Assembly: GCA_044223665.1 (NCBI GenBank)
Contig: JBGALT010000018.1
Location: 1-64,000 of the forward strand
From: JBBSAT01 sp044223665
Lineage (GTDB): Bacteria > Myxococcota_A > Polyangia > Polyangiales > Sandaracinaceae
Direction: 5' to 3'
Length of the DNA: 64,000 bases
The notes under the pieces are model-generated. The model saw nothing but the letters and a program-made list of their open reading frames with translations. It did not search any database and had not been told where the DNA came from. Positions within the stretch are counted from its first letter, which is position 1. Every line of letters begins with the position of its first letter. Position numbers and translations under genes: made by a program. Below, one piece after another: positions 1 through 8,264 of this stretch.

Positions 1-1
1 G

Positions 2-139
2 TCCGTCGTCTGCGGCAAGCGCCAGGTCGCGCTCGACGATCCGCACGCGATGACGAACCCCACGGTCCTGATCGAGGTGCGATGGTCACGGCGCCTCGGC
101 TCGGATAGGCTCTCTTCACGCGCAGTCGTCGGGCCGTGA
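2..139 (+). pseudogene. 3' remnant of a Uma2-like nuclease gene
   Basis: The frame is open from the window edge and ends at a TGA 12 bases before the next ATG. The visible 45 residues contain VVCG and NPTVLIEV, which match the core of Uma2 (PD-(D/E)XK-like) proteins up to the conserved 'EV'. After that point the family normally continues with a Ser-Pro-Ser-Thr segment and a long C-terminal part. Here the sequence turns into unrelated residues (WSRRLGSDR) and stops. I read it as a truncated, probably non-functional copy. The 5' part is outside the window, so only the missing C-terminus is certain. Confidence 0.5.
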
Positions 140-151
140 GGGGAGAGTGCC

Positions 152-2839
152 ATGCGACGCGGGGCAGGATGGATCTCGGGAGGCATCGTTCTCGCGTTCC
201 TCGGTGTCGCGGGATGCTCGAGCCCGACCACCAGCGGTGAGACCGATGGCGGCGGAGCCGACGACGGTGTGGCGCGCGATGGCGCGTCGGCCGACGGCAG
301 CGGCGGCACGGACACGAGCCTCTGTCCCGGAGCGGCGGACGGGGACCACGACGGGCACGCGTCGACGGCGTGCGGCGGCGACGACTGCGACGACACCGAC
401 GCGACTCGGCACCCGGGCGCGCCGGAGACGTGTGACGGCGCCGGCGCGGACGAGGACTGCGATCCCACGACGCTCGGCGAGCGCGATGCCGACGGAGACG
501 GCTTCGACGACCACGCGTGCTGCAACGGCACGCGCTGCGGAGACGATTGCGACGACCAGGCCCCCGGGACCCACCCTACGGCTTCCGAGGTCTGCAACGG
601 GCACGACGACGACTGCGACGCCGCGACCGACGAAGGCGTACAGGTCACGTACTTCGCCGACTGCGACGGCGACGGGCTCGGAGCCGGCGCCGGCATGCTG
701 CTGTGCGCGCCGAGCACGTGCGCGGGCTTCCCGGCGGTCACGAGCAGCTCGGACTGCGACGACGCGCGGCCGGAGGCGCACCCGGGCGCTTCCGAGACGT
801 GCAACGGCCTCGACGACGACTGCGACGCGACCGTGGACGAGGACATCCCCTCGGCGTTCTACGCGGACTGCGACGGAGACGGCTACGGCGCCGGCGCGGC
901 GATCACCGACTGCACGCCGGCGCCGTGCATGGGTCATCCGGCGGTCACGAGCCCGTCCGATTGCGACGACGCGCACGCCTCGGCGCATCCCGGCGGCGTC
1001 GAGACGTGCAACGCGGTCGACGACGACTGCAGCGGCACGGCCGACGACGCCGGGGCCAACGCCAGCTGTCCCGTCATCGCGAACGGCATCCAGGCGTGCA
1101 TCGCCGGGGTCTGCGGCGTCGGGAGCTGCGAGTCGGGTCGACATGCATGCGGCACCTTCTGTGTGCTCGACACGGCCGTCGCGACCTGCGGCGCGCGCTG
1201 CGCCCCCTGCCCCGTGCCGATCCCCCATGCGAGCGCGACGTGCGACGGGGTCGGCTGCGGGGTGGTTTGCGACCGCGACTTCTCGATGATCGGCGGCACC
1301 TGCGACGTGCCGGCGCCGCGACCGGTCTCGCCCATGTCGACGTCGATGGCGACGAGCCTCAGGCCGACGTTTCGGTGGGCGCTCGCCCCGGGCAGCACGG
1401 GCGCGCGCGTGGAGCTGTGCTCGGACCGCGCGTGCACCCACGTGGTGCTGACGCTCGATGGGGTCGGAACGAGCACCCGACCCACGAGCGACCTGGCGCA
1501 CGGCCGCTACTTCTGGCGGCTCCGCGGGGCACAGAACGGGACCCGCGGCGATACGACGAGCCCGGTGTGGGAGCTCGACGTCCCGGCGCGCACCACCGCG
1601 GTGGACTCGGCGTGGGGCACCACGCCCGACGTGAACGGAGACGGGTACTCGGACGTGCTCGTCGGTGCGCAAGGCACGGCGAACACCGCCGGACGCGTGT
1701 ACGTCTTCCACGGAGGCGCGATGGGGATCGGCGCGGCGGCCACGCTCACCCTCGCGGCGCCCGACGACGGACAGTTCGGCTACGACGTCGCCAGCGCGGG
1801 CGACGTCGACGGCGACGGATTCTCGGACCTCGTCGTCGGGGCGCCGGGAGCCGCGGGCGGCCTCGGCGCCGCATACGTCTATCTCGGAAGCGCGACCGGG
1901 ATCGCGACCACGCCTGCACGGACGCTGACCGGCCCCTCCGCCGGCTCGCGCTTCGGCGAGTCGGTCGCGGGCATCGGCGACATCGACCGCGATGGCTACG
2001 GAGACGTGGTCGTGGGCGCGCGTGGGGTCGACGGCAGCATCATCGGGGCGCCGTCGGGACGCGCGTACGTCTATCGGGGAAGCCCCTCGGGAACCTCTTC
2101 GACGGCCATCGTGCTCACGCCCGGCGCCGGCGTGACGCGCCTGGGCGCCTGGGTCGAGACCGCCGGCGACGTCGACGGAGACGGCTTCGCCGACCTCGCG
2201 ATCGGGTCGAGCAACGGGATCTTCGTCTACGCCGGCAGTGCGGCCGGCCTCGGCACGAGCCCGCGTGGCCTGAGCGGGTGCGAGATCCCGGGCTATCCGG
2301 GCGACACGAACGGAGACGGGCTCACGGACGTCGTCGCCGCCGAGGACGCCATGACCGGCGCCGACGGCTGCGTCTTCTTCGGTCGTGGTGCGGGCCCCTC
2401 GGCCGCGCCCGACGTATCGCTCACCAACGTCGGATTGGCGTCGTCGGGCGGTGACCTCGACGCCGACGGCTACGACGACGTCGTCACCCCGGGCGATCCG
2501 ACGCGGCCGGCACACCTGTACCGCGGTGGCGCCGCGGGCCCTTCGACCACCGGAACGAACGACTTCGGCGGCCTGAGGTACACGGCGCTGGACGCCGCGG
2601 GCGACGTGAACCGCGACGGCTATGCCGACGCGGTCTTCGGGCTCCGGACTGGCACACAGCGCGTGGACGTCTACCAGGGAGCGGCCGGCCCGTTCCCGAA
2701 CACCGCGACGCGCGCGCTCGTCTCCCCCATCGGGCTCGGCGAAGGCTTCGGCTTCTCGGTCGCACGGGCGAGCTGCTGGGGCGCCGGCGTCGTCGAGGCG
2801 CACGCGTCCCCATGGTGCGAAGCGAGCCACGCCGGGTGA
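152..2839 (+). CDS. MopE-like / FG-GAP repeat lipoprotein
   Basis: An 895-residue predicted lipoprotein. The signal peptide ends in a LGVAGC lipobox near residue 22 and is followed by a Gly/Asp-rich linker. Residues ~65-300 carry four Cys/Asp units of the type CDD..PGA.ETCNG.DDDCD, as in MopE-like putative metal-binding proteins. A short Fn3-like segment follows (~385-490, ending YFWRLRG). Residues ~500-880 hold about seven FG-GAP units (DVDGDGF.DLVVG) expected to form a calcium-binding beta-propeller. GGGGAGAG lies a few bases before the ATG, and a possible -10 (TAGGCT, 106-111) lies upstream. It is most likely a surface adhesion or metal-binding protein; the exact function is unknown. Confidence 0.85.
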   Translation: MRRGAGWISGGIVLAFLGVAGCSSPTTSGETDGGGADDGVARDGASADGSGGTDTSLCPGAADGDHDGHASTACGGDDCDDTDATRHPGAPETCDGAGADEDCDPTTLGERDADGDGFDDHACCNGTRCGDDCDDQAPGTHPTASEVCNGHDDDCDAATDEGVQVTYFADCDGDGLGAGAGMLLCAPSTCAGFPAVTSSSDCDDARPEAHPGASETCNGLDDDCDATVDEDIPSAFYADCDGDGYGAGAAITDCTPAPCMGHPAVTSPSDCDDAHASAHPGGVETCNAVDDDCSGTADDAGANASCPVIANGIQACIAGVCGVGSCESGRHACGTFCVLDTAVATCGARCAPCPVPIPHASATCDGVGCGVVCDRDFSMIGGTCDVPAPRPVSPMSTSMATSLRPTFRWALAPGSTGARVELCSDRACTHVVLTLDGVGTSTRPTSDLAHGRYFWRLRGAQNGTRGDTTSPVWELDVPARTTAVDSAWGTTPDVNGDGYSDVLVGAQGTANTAGRVYVFHGGAMGIGAAATLTLAAPDDGQFGYDVASAGDVDGDGFSDLVVGAPGAAGGLGAAYVYLGSATGIATTPARTLTGPSAGSRFGESVAGIGDIDRDGYGDVVVGARGVDGSIIGAPSGRAYVYRGSPSGTSSTAIVLTPGAGVTRLGAWVETAGDVDGDGFADLAIGSSNGIFVYAGSAAGLGTSPRGLSGCEIPGYPGDTNGDGLTDVVAAEDAMTGADGCVFFGRGAGPSAAPDVSLTNVGLASSGGDLDADGYDDVVTPGDPTRPAHLYRGGAAGPSTTGTNDFGGLRYTALDAAGDVNRDGYADAVFGLRTGTQRVDVYQGAAGPFPNTATRALVSPIGLGEGFGFSVARASCWGAGVVEAHASPWCEASHAG

Positions 2840-2855
2840 GCTTCGGTCGACGCCG

Positions 2856-3545
2856 TCAGAGCGTCGATCGGTACATCGAGACCCGCATCGCCTGGGCCTC
2901 TGCGCGCGCGAGGCGGCGTACCTCGCCGCGCGCGACCTCGTAGAGCGCCGGAGCCCAGCCCTCGTCGCCGCCGTCGTCGAAGAAGGGCGGGGTGGCCCCC
3001 GGCTCACTGAGAAACAGCGTGCCGCGAAACTCCAGCGGGCTCGTTCCGCCGGGCCTCGGCACGACGGTGGCGTTCCCGGTCGCGCGATCGATCTGCACGA
3101 GCTGGAGCGCGTAGCCCCCCGCGCCCCTCGCCCGCGACGCGATCATCACGTCGGTGGCCGAGGCGAACGTCCAGTCCGCCTCGCCTTCCGCGCAGCCGAG
3201 GACCTCTAGGGTGTCGGCATCGAGCGCGCAGGACCGCCGCGCGATCGGGTCGGTCACCTGCACGACCCCGGATCCGGCCCCCCACGCGAGCTGCGCCTGC
3301 GAGCCGCACTGCCACGGGACCACCACGCCCAGGCTCGGTCGCGCGAGCTCGCAGTGCGAGCCGAGCGAGCTGCCACGCACGCGGCTCACGAGATCGATCG
3401 TCCCGGGCGGCAAGAGCGTCCGCTCCGCGCTCCACGGGCGGAGCACGAGCGCGATCGCGCCGAGCGCTCCGAGCACGAGCGCCGACAGCATCAGGCACGC
3501 CCACGCCCGAACGGGCGCCTGCCCCATCCTCTCACCGCGCGCCAT
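2856..3545 (-). CDS. membrane-anchored protein of unknown function
   Basis: About 229 residues. An N-terminal membrane segment (LMLSALVLGALGAIALVL) is followed by an exported domain with several Cys residues (SHCE, WQCGS, RRSCA, LGCAEG). The repeated 'value' phrasing (VVQVTDP, LQLVQIDRATGN) hints at a beta-rich fold, but I recognise no family. The frame is open further upstream to 3665. I chose the ATG at 3545 because the earlier part is Arg/Pro-rich shadow sequence; an ATG at 3527 is also possible. It is convergent with the MopE-like gene and divergent from the zinc-ribbon operon. Confidence 0.6.
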   Translation of the reverse strand: MARGERMGQAPVRAWACLMLSALVLGALGAIALVLRPWSAERTLLPPGTIDLVSRVRGSSLGSHCELARPSLGVVVPWQCGSQAQLAWGAGSGVVQVTDPIARRSCALDADTLEVLGCAEGEADWTFASATDVMIASRARGAGGYALQLVQIDRATGNATVVPRPGGTSPLEFRGTLFLSEPGATPPFFDDGGDEGWAPALYEVARGEVRRLARAEAQAMRVSMYRSTL

Positions 3546-3673
3546 GCGCGTGAGACCGCGGGGCCGCCCGGAGGTTCCCGAGCATGACCGATCCGGGCGC
3601 GACCGATCCGGCGTCGCGTGCGCGCGCGCTCCTCCGGGCGCACTCGGCGCTTCTCGCCGCCGCACGTTTCTCC

Positions 3674-3679
3674 TACGCT
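3674..3679 (+). promoter_or_regulatory. -10-like box for a leaderless start
   Basis: TACGCT lies exactly 6 bases before the GTG at 3686, where transcription from this box would begin. There is no Shine-Dalgarno sequence. The same geometry recurs at several other genes in the window, which supports this start over the ATG at 3584. Confidence 0.45.
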
Positions 3680-3685
3680 CTTGGC

Positions 3686-4948
3686 GTGATCGCCTGTCCG
3701 CGTTGCTCGCAGCAGCTCCCCGACCACGCGACGTTCTGCATGGCGTGCGGGATGCAGCTCGCGGGCGGCTACCGCCAAGCGCAGCCGCAGGCCGTCAGCA
3801 CCGGGCCGCGGGCGGGCTTCTCGCGCGACGGCATGCGGCTGTGTCACTCGTGCGGTGCCATCGCGCCGACCGATCGACAGGCGTGCTCGATCTGCGCCCA
3901 CCCGTTCTCGCGCCTCGAGGAGCGCTCGCCCGAGCGCGCCGACGGCGCCTACTGGGCGATGATCCGCACCGAGCTCACCTGCCGGCAGTGCGGCGGCAAG
4001 TCGCCCATCGACGAGCCGGAGGTGGAGGGCACGGTCACCTGCCCGTCGTGCAACACGGTCCAGGCCTTCGACACGACGGTCTGGGAAGAAGCCTTCGCGC
4101 ACGCGCACGCGGTCGCCGACCTCGCCGGCCCCGATCCCGAGGGTCGGACGCACGGCGGCACGTCGATCGCCGCCGACAATCCGTACGCGTCCATCGGCGT
4201 CGGCAACACCACCAGCACGCTCGAGCTGACGGGGATGAACATCTCGGGCGGCGTGATGCGCACGCGCAACCTCTCCGTCGCGGTCTCGCCCGGGCACCCG
4301 CTCTGCACGGTCTGCCACACCCCGATCGACGCGCGCATGGAGCCGGGATCGCGCGTGGTCACGCGCTGCCCGACGTGCGGCGACGGTGGCGTCTACTCGC
4401 TCCCCTTCGCCGTCACGCAGCAGTACCCGCAGCTGGTGCTCGCCATCTCCGACGACCTCCGGGTCGACCGCCCCGACGCACAGGTGAAGGCGACTGCGGC
4501 CGGCATGATCGCCGCGCTCCACTGCCCGAGCTGCGGCGGCGCGATCGACGTGGCGCCCGGCGAGCGCGCCGCGACGTGCCCGTTCTGCAAGACGGTGTGC
4601 CGGATCCCACAGCGCACGCTGCACTCGCACACTAAGCAGAACGACCGGCCACGCCCCTGGTGGGCGCTGTTCCGCGGCCCCTCGCCCAAGCGCGTCGAGC
4701 TCGAGCGCGGCGCCCAGGCTCCGATCGACGTCTCGTTCGCGTCGCGCGCCGAAGCGGGCGGGCCTCCGCTCGAGGAGCCACGCAAGCGAGTCGATCCGAT
4801 GCGCGACCGGCTGGACCTCGCGATCAGCGTGGCCGTGCCGCTCGCCGTGCTCGGCTTCGTCGCGATCGTGTTCTTCGCGCCCGTGGTGTGGGGCTGGCTC
4901 AACGGCTACGGCTCCGACACGCCGCCGCCTCCGCTCCCGTTCCCATGA
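3686..4948 (+). CDS. multi-zinc-ribbon membrane protein
   Basis: About 420 residues. Five CXXC pairs occur in order: CPRC/CMAC at the very N-terminus, CHSC/CSIC, CRQC/CPSC, CTVC/CPTC and CPSC/CPFC, each pair typical of a zinc ribbon. A single hydrophobic segment near the C-terminus (VPLAVLGFVAIVFFAPVVW) would anchor it in the inner membrane with the ribbons in the cytoplasm. The family is not recognised. The frame is open from 3584, but the zinc ribbon begins at the GTG and a -10-like box sits 6 bases upstream. Its stop overlaps the next start by four bases (ATGA), so it is co-translated with the DTW gene. Confidence 0.75.
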   Translation: MIACPRCSQQLPDHATFCMACGMQLAGGYRQAQPQAVSTGPRAGFSRDGMRLCHSCGAIAPTDRQACSICAHPFSRLEERSPERADGAYWAMIRTELTCRQCGGKSPIDEPEVEGTVTCPSCNTVQAFDTTVWEEAFAHAHAVADLAGPDPEGRTHGGTSIAADNPYASIGVGNTTSTLELTGMNISGGVMRTRNLSVAVSPGHPLCTVCHTPIDARMEPGSRVVTRCPTCGDGGVYSLPFAVTQQYPQLVLAISDDLRVDRPDAQVKATAAGMIAALHCPSCGGAIDVAPGERAATCPFCKTVCRIPQRTLHSHTKQNDRPRPWWALFRGPSPKRVELERGAQAPIDVSFASRAEAGGPPLEEPRKRVDPMRDRLDLAISVAVPLAVLGFVAIVFFAPVVWGWLNGYGSDTPPPPLPFP

Positions 4949-5631
4949 GCGGGTCCGACACCGGAGCAGGAGGCGAAGCGCGCTGCCCCACGTGCCACAA
5001 GCCCACGTGGGCCTGCGTCTGCGATCGCGTGCAGCCGCTCGCGGTCGGCACGCGCGTGGTGATCCTGCAGCATCCGCAGGAGGACGACGTCGTGCTCGGC
5101 ACCGCGCGCATCGTGACGAGCGCGCTCTCGAGCGCGCGCATCGTCGTCGGCCTGAGCTGGCCCTCGCTCGAGGCCGCGCTCGGCGAGGAGGTGGACCGGA
5201 GCAAGTGGGCGAGCGTGTGGGCGCACAAGCTCCCGCCCGAGCTCGAGCACGCCACGGGCGCCACCGTGATGGACCGGCACGGCGCGCCCACCCGCGAGCG
5301 CCCGGAAGGCATCGTGCTGCTGGACGGCACGTGGTCCGAGGCCAAGACGCTCTGGTGGCGCAACCCGTGGCTGCTCAAGCTCGGGCGCATCGCGCTGCGC
5401 CCCGCGCAGCCCTCGATCTACGGCAAGCTGCGGCGCGAGCCACGCCGCGAGCACGTGAGCACGCTGGAGGCCGTGGGCGCCGCGCTGACGGGCCTCGGGG
5501 AGAGCCCCTCCGTCGAGGCCGAGCTCGGGCGGCTCATGCGCACGATGGTCCAGCGCGCGCGCGATCACGGCTACGACGCCCGCGCGCCGGGCTCGACGCA
5601 CGGCAAGCCCGGCCCCAAGGTGGGCGCGTGA
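4945..5631 (+). CDS. DTW-domain tRNA aminocarboxypropyltransferase-like protein
   Basis: 228 residues. The N-terminal CPTC...WACVCD zinc-type motif and the central LDGTWSEAK motif identify the DTW family (TapT/TuaA type). Characterised members transfer an aminocarboxypropyl group from SAM to a tRNA uridine to give acp3U. Length and motif order fit the family. Whether this protein modifies the same tRNA position is inference. The start ATG overlaps the upstream stop (ATGA), and its own stop overlaps the next start (GTGA), so it is the middle gene of a three-gene coupled operon. Confidence 0.85.
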   Translation: MSGSDTGAGGEARCPTCHKPTWACVCDRVQPLAVGTRVVILQHPQEDDVVLGTARIVTSALSSARIVVGLSWPSLEAALGEEVDRSKWASVWAHKLPPELEHATGATVMDRHGAPTRERPEGIVLLDGTWSEAKTLWWRNPWLLKLGRIALRPAQPSIYGKLRREPRREHVSTLEAVGAALTGLGESPSVEAELGRLMRTMVQRARDHGYDARAPGSTHGKPGPKVGA

Positions 5632-6464
5632 CCGAGCCGCTGCCCAAGAACGAGGTCGTGGTCGGCGACCTCGCGATGCGTTGGTCCGAGCGCGGCGCCG
5701 GAGACGAGACGCTGGTGCTGGTGCACTCGAGCGGGATGAGCGCGCGGCAGTGGCGGCGCGTCTCCGAGGCGCTCGAGCCGAAGGCGCGGGTCGTCCTGCC
5801 GGATCTCGTCGGCTACGGCGAGAGCTCGGAGTGGCCCGCGGCCGAGCGCTTCCACTTCACGCTCGACGTGCTCGGGCTGGAAGCCGTCCTCGATCGACTC
5901 GTGGCCGAGCGCGGCCCGGTGCACCTCGGTGGGCACTCGTACGGCGGCTTCCTCGCGCTGCTCGTGGCGCTCCACCGCCCGCGCGCCGTGCGATCGATCG
6001 TGGTCTACGAGCCGGTCTCGTTCGGCGTGCTGCGAAGCCGTGGAGAGAGTGCGGCCCTCGCGACGCTCCTGCCGGGAGACGACGAGGCGCCCTTCCCCGA
6101 CTCGGCGAGCGCGCTCGAGGTGTGGCTCGAGCGCTTCGTCGACTACTGGAACGGGCCCGGCGGGTGGCGGAGCCTCAACGAGCCCATGCGCGAGACGTTC
6201 CGGCGCACGGGGCGAAAGGTGGTCGGCGAGGTCCGGAGCCTGGCGGTCGACGGAACGCCGCACCACGCGTACCGCGCGCTCGAGGTCCCCGTGCTCCTCC
6301 TCGGCGGCGAGAAGCCGACCCTCGCGGCCGACCGTGTGCTGGCGATCCTCGAAGAGAGCGCGCCGCGCGCGCGCCGGGTCTCGATCCGCGGAGCGGGCCA
6401 CATGGGCCCGCTCACCCACGCGCCGCAGGTCGCCGAGCAGATCGCCGCCCACCTCGGGTTGTGA
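5628..6464 (+). CDS. alpha/beta hydrolase
   Basis: 278 residues with the classic hydrolase order: an oxyanion-type LVHSSGMS near residue 30, the nucleophile elbow GGHSYGG with Ser near residue 107, an acidic residue region after VPVLLLGGEKP, and the catalytic His in GAGHMGP near the C-terminus. There is no signal peptide, so it is cytoplasmic. The substrate cannot be told from sequence. The GTG start overlaps the DTW stop (GTGA). Pairing with an RNA-modification gene does not by itself suggest a substrate. Confidence 0.85.
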   Translation: MTEPLPKNEVVVGDLAMRWSERGAGDETLVLVHSSGMSARQWRRVSEALEPKARVVLPDLVGYGESSEWPAAERFHFTLDVLGLEAVLDRLVAERGPVHLGGHSYGGFLALLVALHRPRAVRSIVVYEPVSFGVLRSRGESAALATLLPGDDEAPFPDSASALEVWLERFVDYWNGPGGWRSLNEPMRETFRRTGRKVVGEVRSLAVDGTPHHAYRALEVPVLLLGGEKPTLAADRVLAILEESAPRARRVSIRGAGHMGPLTHAPQVAEQIAAHLGL

Positions 6465-6465
6465 C

Positions 6466-6503
6466 CCCAGCAAAGAGTGCTCGCCCCGGAGGACCCGGAC
6501 GGG
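6466..6503 (+). repeat. 38-bp direct repeat, copy 1
   Basis: This 38-bp stretch (CCCAGCAA...GACCCGGACGGG) recurs at 8157-8194 in the same orientation with one difference (A at 6473, G in the other copy). The two copies bracket the sigma-54 regulator gene. This one begins 2 bases after the hydrolase stop. Confidence 0.85.
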
Positions 6504-6542
6504 AGCGGGCGCAGCCCGCGGAGGAGGAGGACGGACGGGCGA

Positions 6543-8105
6543 TCAGCCGAGGCCGTAGCGCTTGAGGCGCTCGTTCAGGGTCGTGCGGCTGATGTCGAGC
6601 TCGCGGGCGAGCTGGGTGCGGTTGCCGCCCGTCCGCCGAGGCCGCGCTCGAGGATGCTGCGCTCGGGCGCCTCGACCGCCTCGGCCAGGTTCCTTCGTGC
6701 TCGGCGTCCGGGCCGGTGCAGCCGGCGCCTCGGTGGCCGCCTGCTCCGAGGGAGGTAGCATCGACTGCCGCGCGCGCGCGAACCCGCCAGCGTCGCGCAC
6801 CTCGGGCGAGAGATGCTCCGGCCGCACGATCTCTTCGTCGCCGGCCACCACCCCCCACCGTGCGACCTCGGCCGCGAGCTCGCGCACGTTGCCGGGCCAG
6901 CCGTAGCGCTCGAGGCAGCGCATGGCCTCGGGCTGGATCGCCAGCGGCACGCGGGGCGTCTGGCGCTGGAAGTGCTCGAGCAGGATGGGCAGATCGCCCG
7001 CCCGCTCGCGGAGCGGGGGCAGCCGGATGGCGAGCACGTGCAGGCGGTAGAAGAGGTCCTGCCGAAAGCGGCCCTCGGCGACCATCGCTTGCAGGTCGCG
7101 GTGGGTCGCGGCGATGACCCGCACGTCGGCGCGTCGCGCGTTGGTGGCGCCCACGGGCGAGTAGCTGCCGTCGGAGAGCACGCGCAGCAGCTTCACCTGC
7201 ATCGCGGGCGACATCTCCGCGACCTCGTCGAGGAAGAGGGTGCCGCCGTGGGCCGCGCCGAAGAGGCCGCCCTCGGCCCGCAGCGCGCCGGAGAACGCGC
7301 CTCGCACGTGACCGAAGAGCGCGCTCTCCAGCATCTCGTCGCTCATCGCGGCGCAGCTCTGGGCGACGAAGGGCCCCTTGCTCCGCGCGCCGTGCTCGTG
7401 GATCGCGCGCGCGACCAGCTCCTTGCCCGTGCCGCTCTCGCCGAGGATCAGCACCGAGGCTTCGCTGCCCTGGACCTTGCGCACGAGCTCGAGCACCTCG
7501 CGCATCGCCGGCGACTGGCCGAGGATGCCGAACGCGCCGGGCGCGTCGCCGGCCCGGCCGCGCGTCCGCTTGCGCTCGCGGAGCTCGGCGTCGGCGATCT
7601 CCTCGGCGGCGACCCGGAGGATGGCGCGCACCACGTCGATCCGGTCGCCGCGCACCTGCGGCAGCTTGCGTACGAGCTCGCCCGCGTCGGTGACTCCCGG
7701 GTCGAGCGCCAGCAGCTCGCGCGCGAGGCGCGCGGGATCGGGCGGCGGGACCTGGGCGAGCGAGGTCGCGAGGAAGCCGCTCGCCGCGACGGCCGCGATC
7801 ACCTCGCCCTCGACGATCACCGGCACCGAGACCGCGGCGAGGCCGAGATGGCAGGGCCCCGCCGTCTCGCCGTCGCGCTCGCCGAGGTGTCGATAGAACG
7901 CGTCGCAGCGGGCGAAGCCCTCGCGCGAGAACAGCACGCTCCGGCAGCAATCGGACGAGGCCGCCATCACGCCGCCGCGCGCGTGGGCGGAAGGGCCCTC
8001 GGGTGAGGTCACGACCAGCTCGAGCTTCATGGCCGCCTTCATCGTCGCGCGCAGGGCCGCGATCGCGGGGAGGCGTTCGAATCGCTCGAGCGGGGTCTCG
8101 TCCAC
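6543..8105 (-). CDS. PocR-domain sigma-54 activator with scarred Fis domain
   Basis: About 520 residues. An N-terminal PocR-like sensor domain carries Cys residues (SDCCRS, FARCDAF, GPCHLGL). The central AAA+ domain has Walker A GESGTGKE, LFLDEVAEMS and the R-finger region. A C-terminal Fis-type helix-turn-helix (GGNRTQLARELDISRTTLNERL) follows. The sigma-54 contact loop reads GAFSGA rather than GAFTGA. The helix before the HTH is out of frame: a segment of about 55 bases (6638-6692) reads correctly only in another frame (NLAEAVEAPERSIL). The frame is open to a GTG at 8126, but a TATTCT box lies between the two candidates, so I prefer the GTG at 8105. Confidence 0.8.
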   Translation of the reverse strand: MDETPLERFERLPAIAALRATMKAAMKLELVVTSPEGPSAHARGGVMAASSDCCRSVLFSREGFARCDAFYRHLGERDGETAGPCHLGLAAVSVPVIVEGEVIAAVAASGFLATSLAQVPPPDPARLARELLALDPGVTDAGELVRKLPQVRGDRIDVVRAILRVAAEEIADAELRERKRTRGRAGDAPGAFGILGQSPAMREVLELVRKVQGSEASVLILGESGTGKELVARAIHEHGARSKGPFVAQSCAAMSDEMLESALFGHVRGAFSGALRAEGGLFGAAHGGTLFLDEVAEMSPAMQVKLLRVLSDGSYSPVGATNARRADVRVIAATHRDLQAMVAEGRFRQDLFYRLHVLAIRLPPLRERAGDLPILLEHFQRQTPRVPLAIQPEAMRCLERYGWPGNVRELAAEVARWGVVAGDEEIVRPEHLSPEVRDAGGFARARQSMLPPSEQAATEAPAAPARTPSTKEPGRGGRGARAQHPRARPRRTGGNRTQLARELDISRTTLNERLKRYGLG

Positions 8106-8156
8106 CAGGCGCGCAGAATAGCCCACGTTCCGCCGCCGACTCCGAGACAGATCAAT

Positions 8157-8194
8157 CCCAGCAAGGAGTGCTCGCCCCGGAGGACCCGGACGGG
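8157..8194 (+). repeat. 38-bp direct repeat, copy 2
   Basis: This is the second copy of the 6466-6503 repeat, 37 of 38 bases identical and in the same orientation. It lies in the divergent gap between the PocR regulator and the Ser/Thr kinase, about 50 bases upstream of the regulator start and 70 bases upstream of the kinase start. Confidence 0.85.
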
Positions 8195-8264
8195 GCCGCA
8201 GCGGGCGAGCCGATCACACCCGGGGTTTGGCAGCGCCGTGCGGTGGCGATACCCTCGGGATCTC

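Noticed and set aside
116..3007. Very long minus-strand open frame opposite the MopE-like gene
   Set aside because: It is Arg/Ala/Val-biased with no domains and mirrors the codon bias of the real plus-strand gene.
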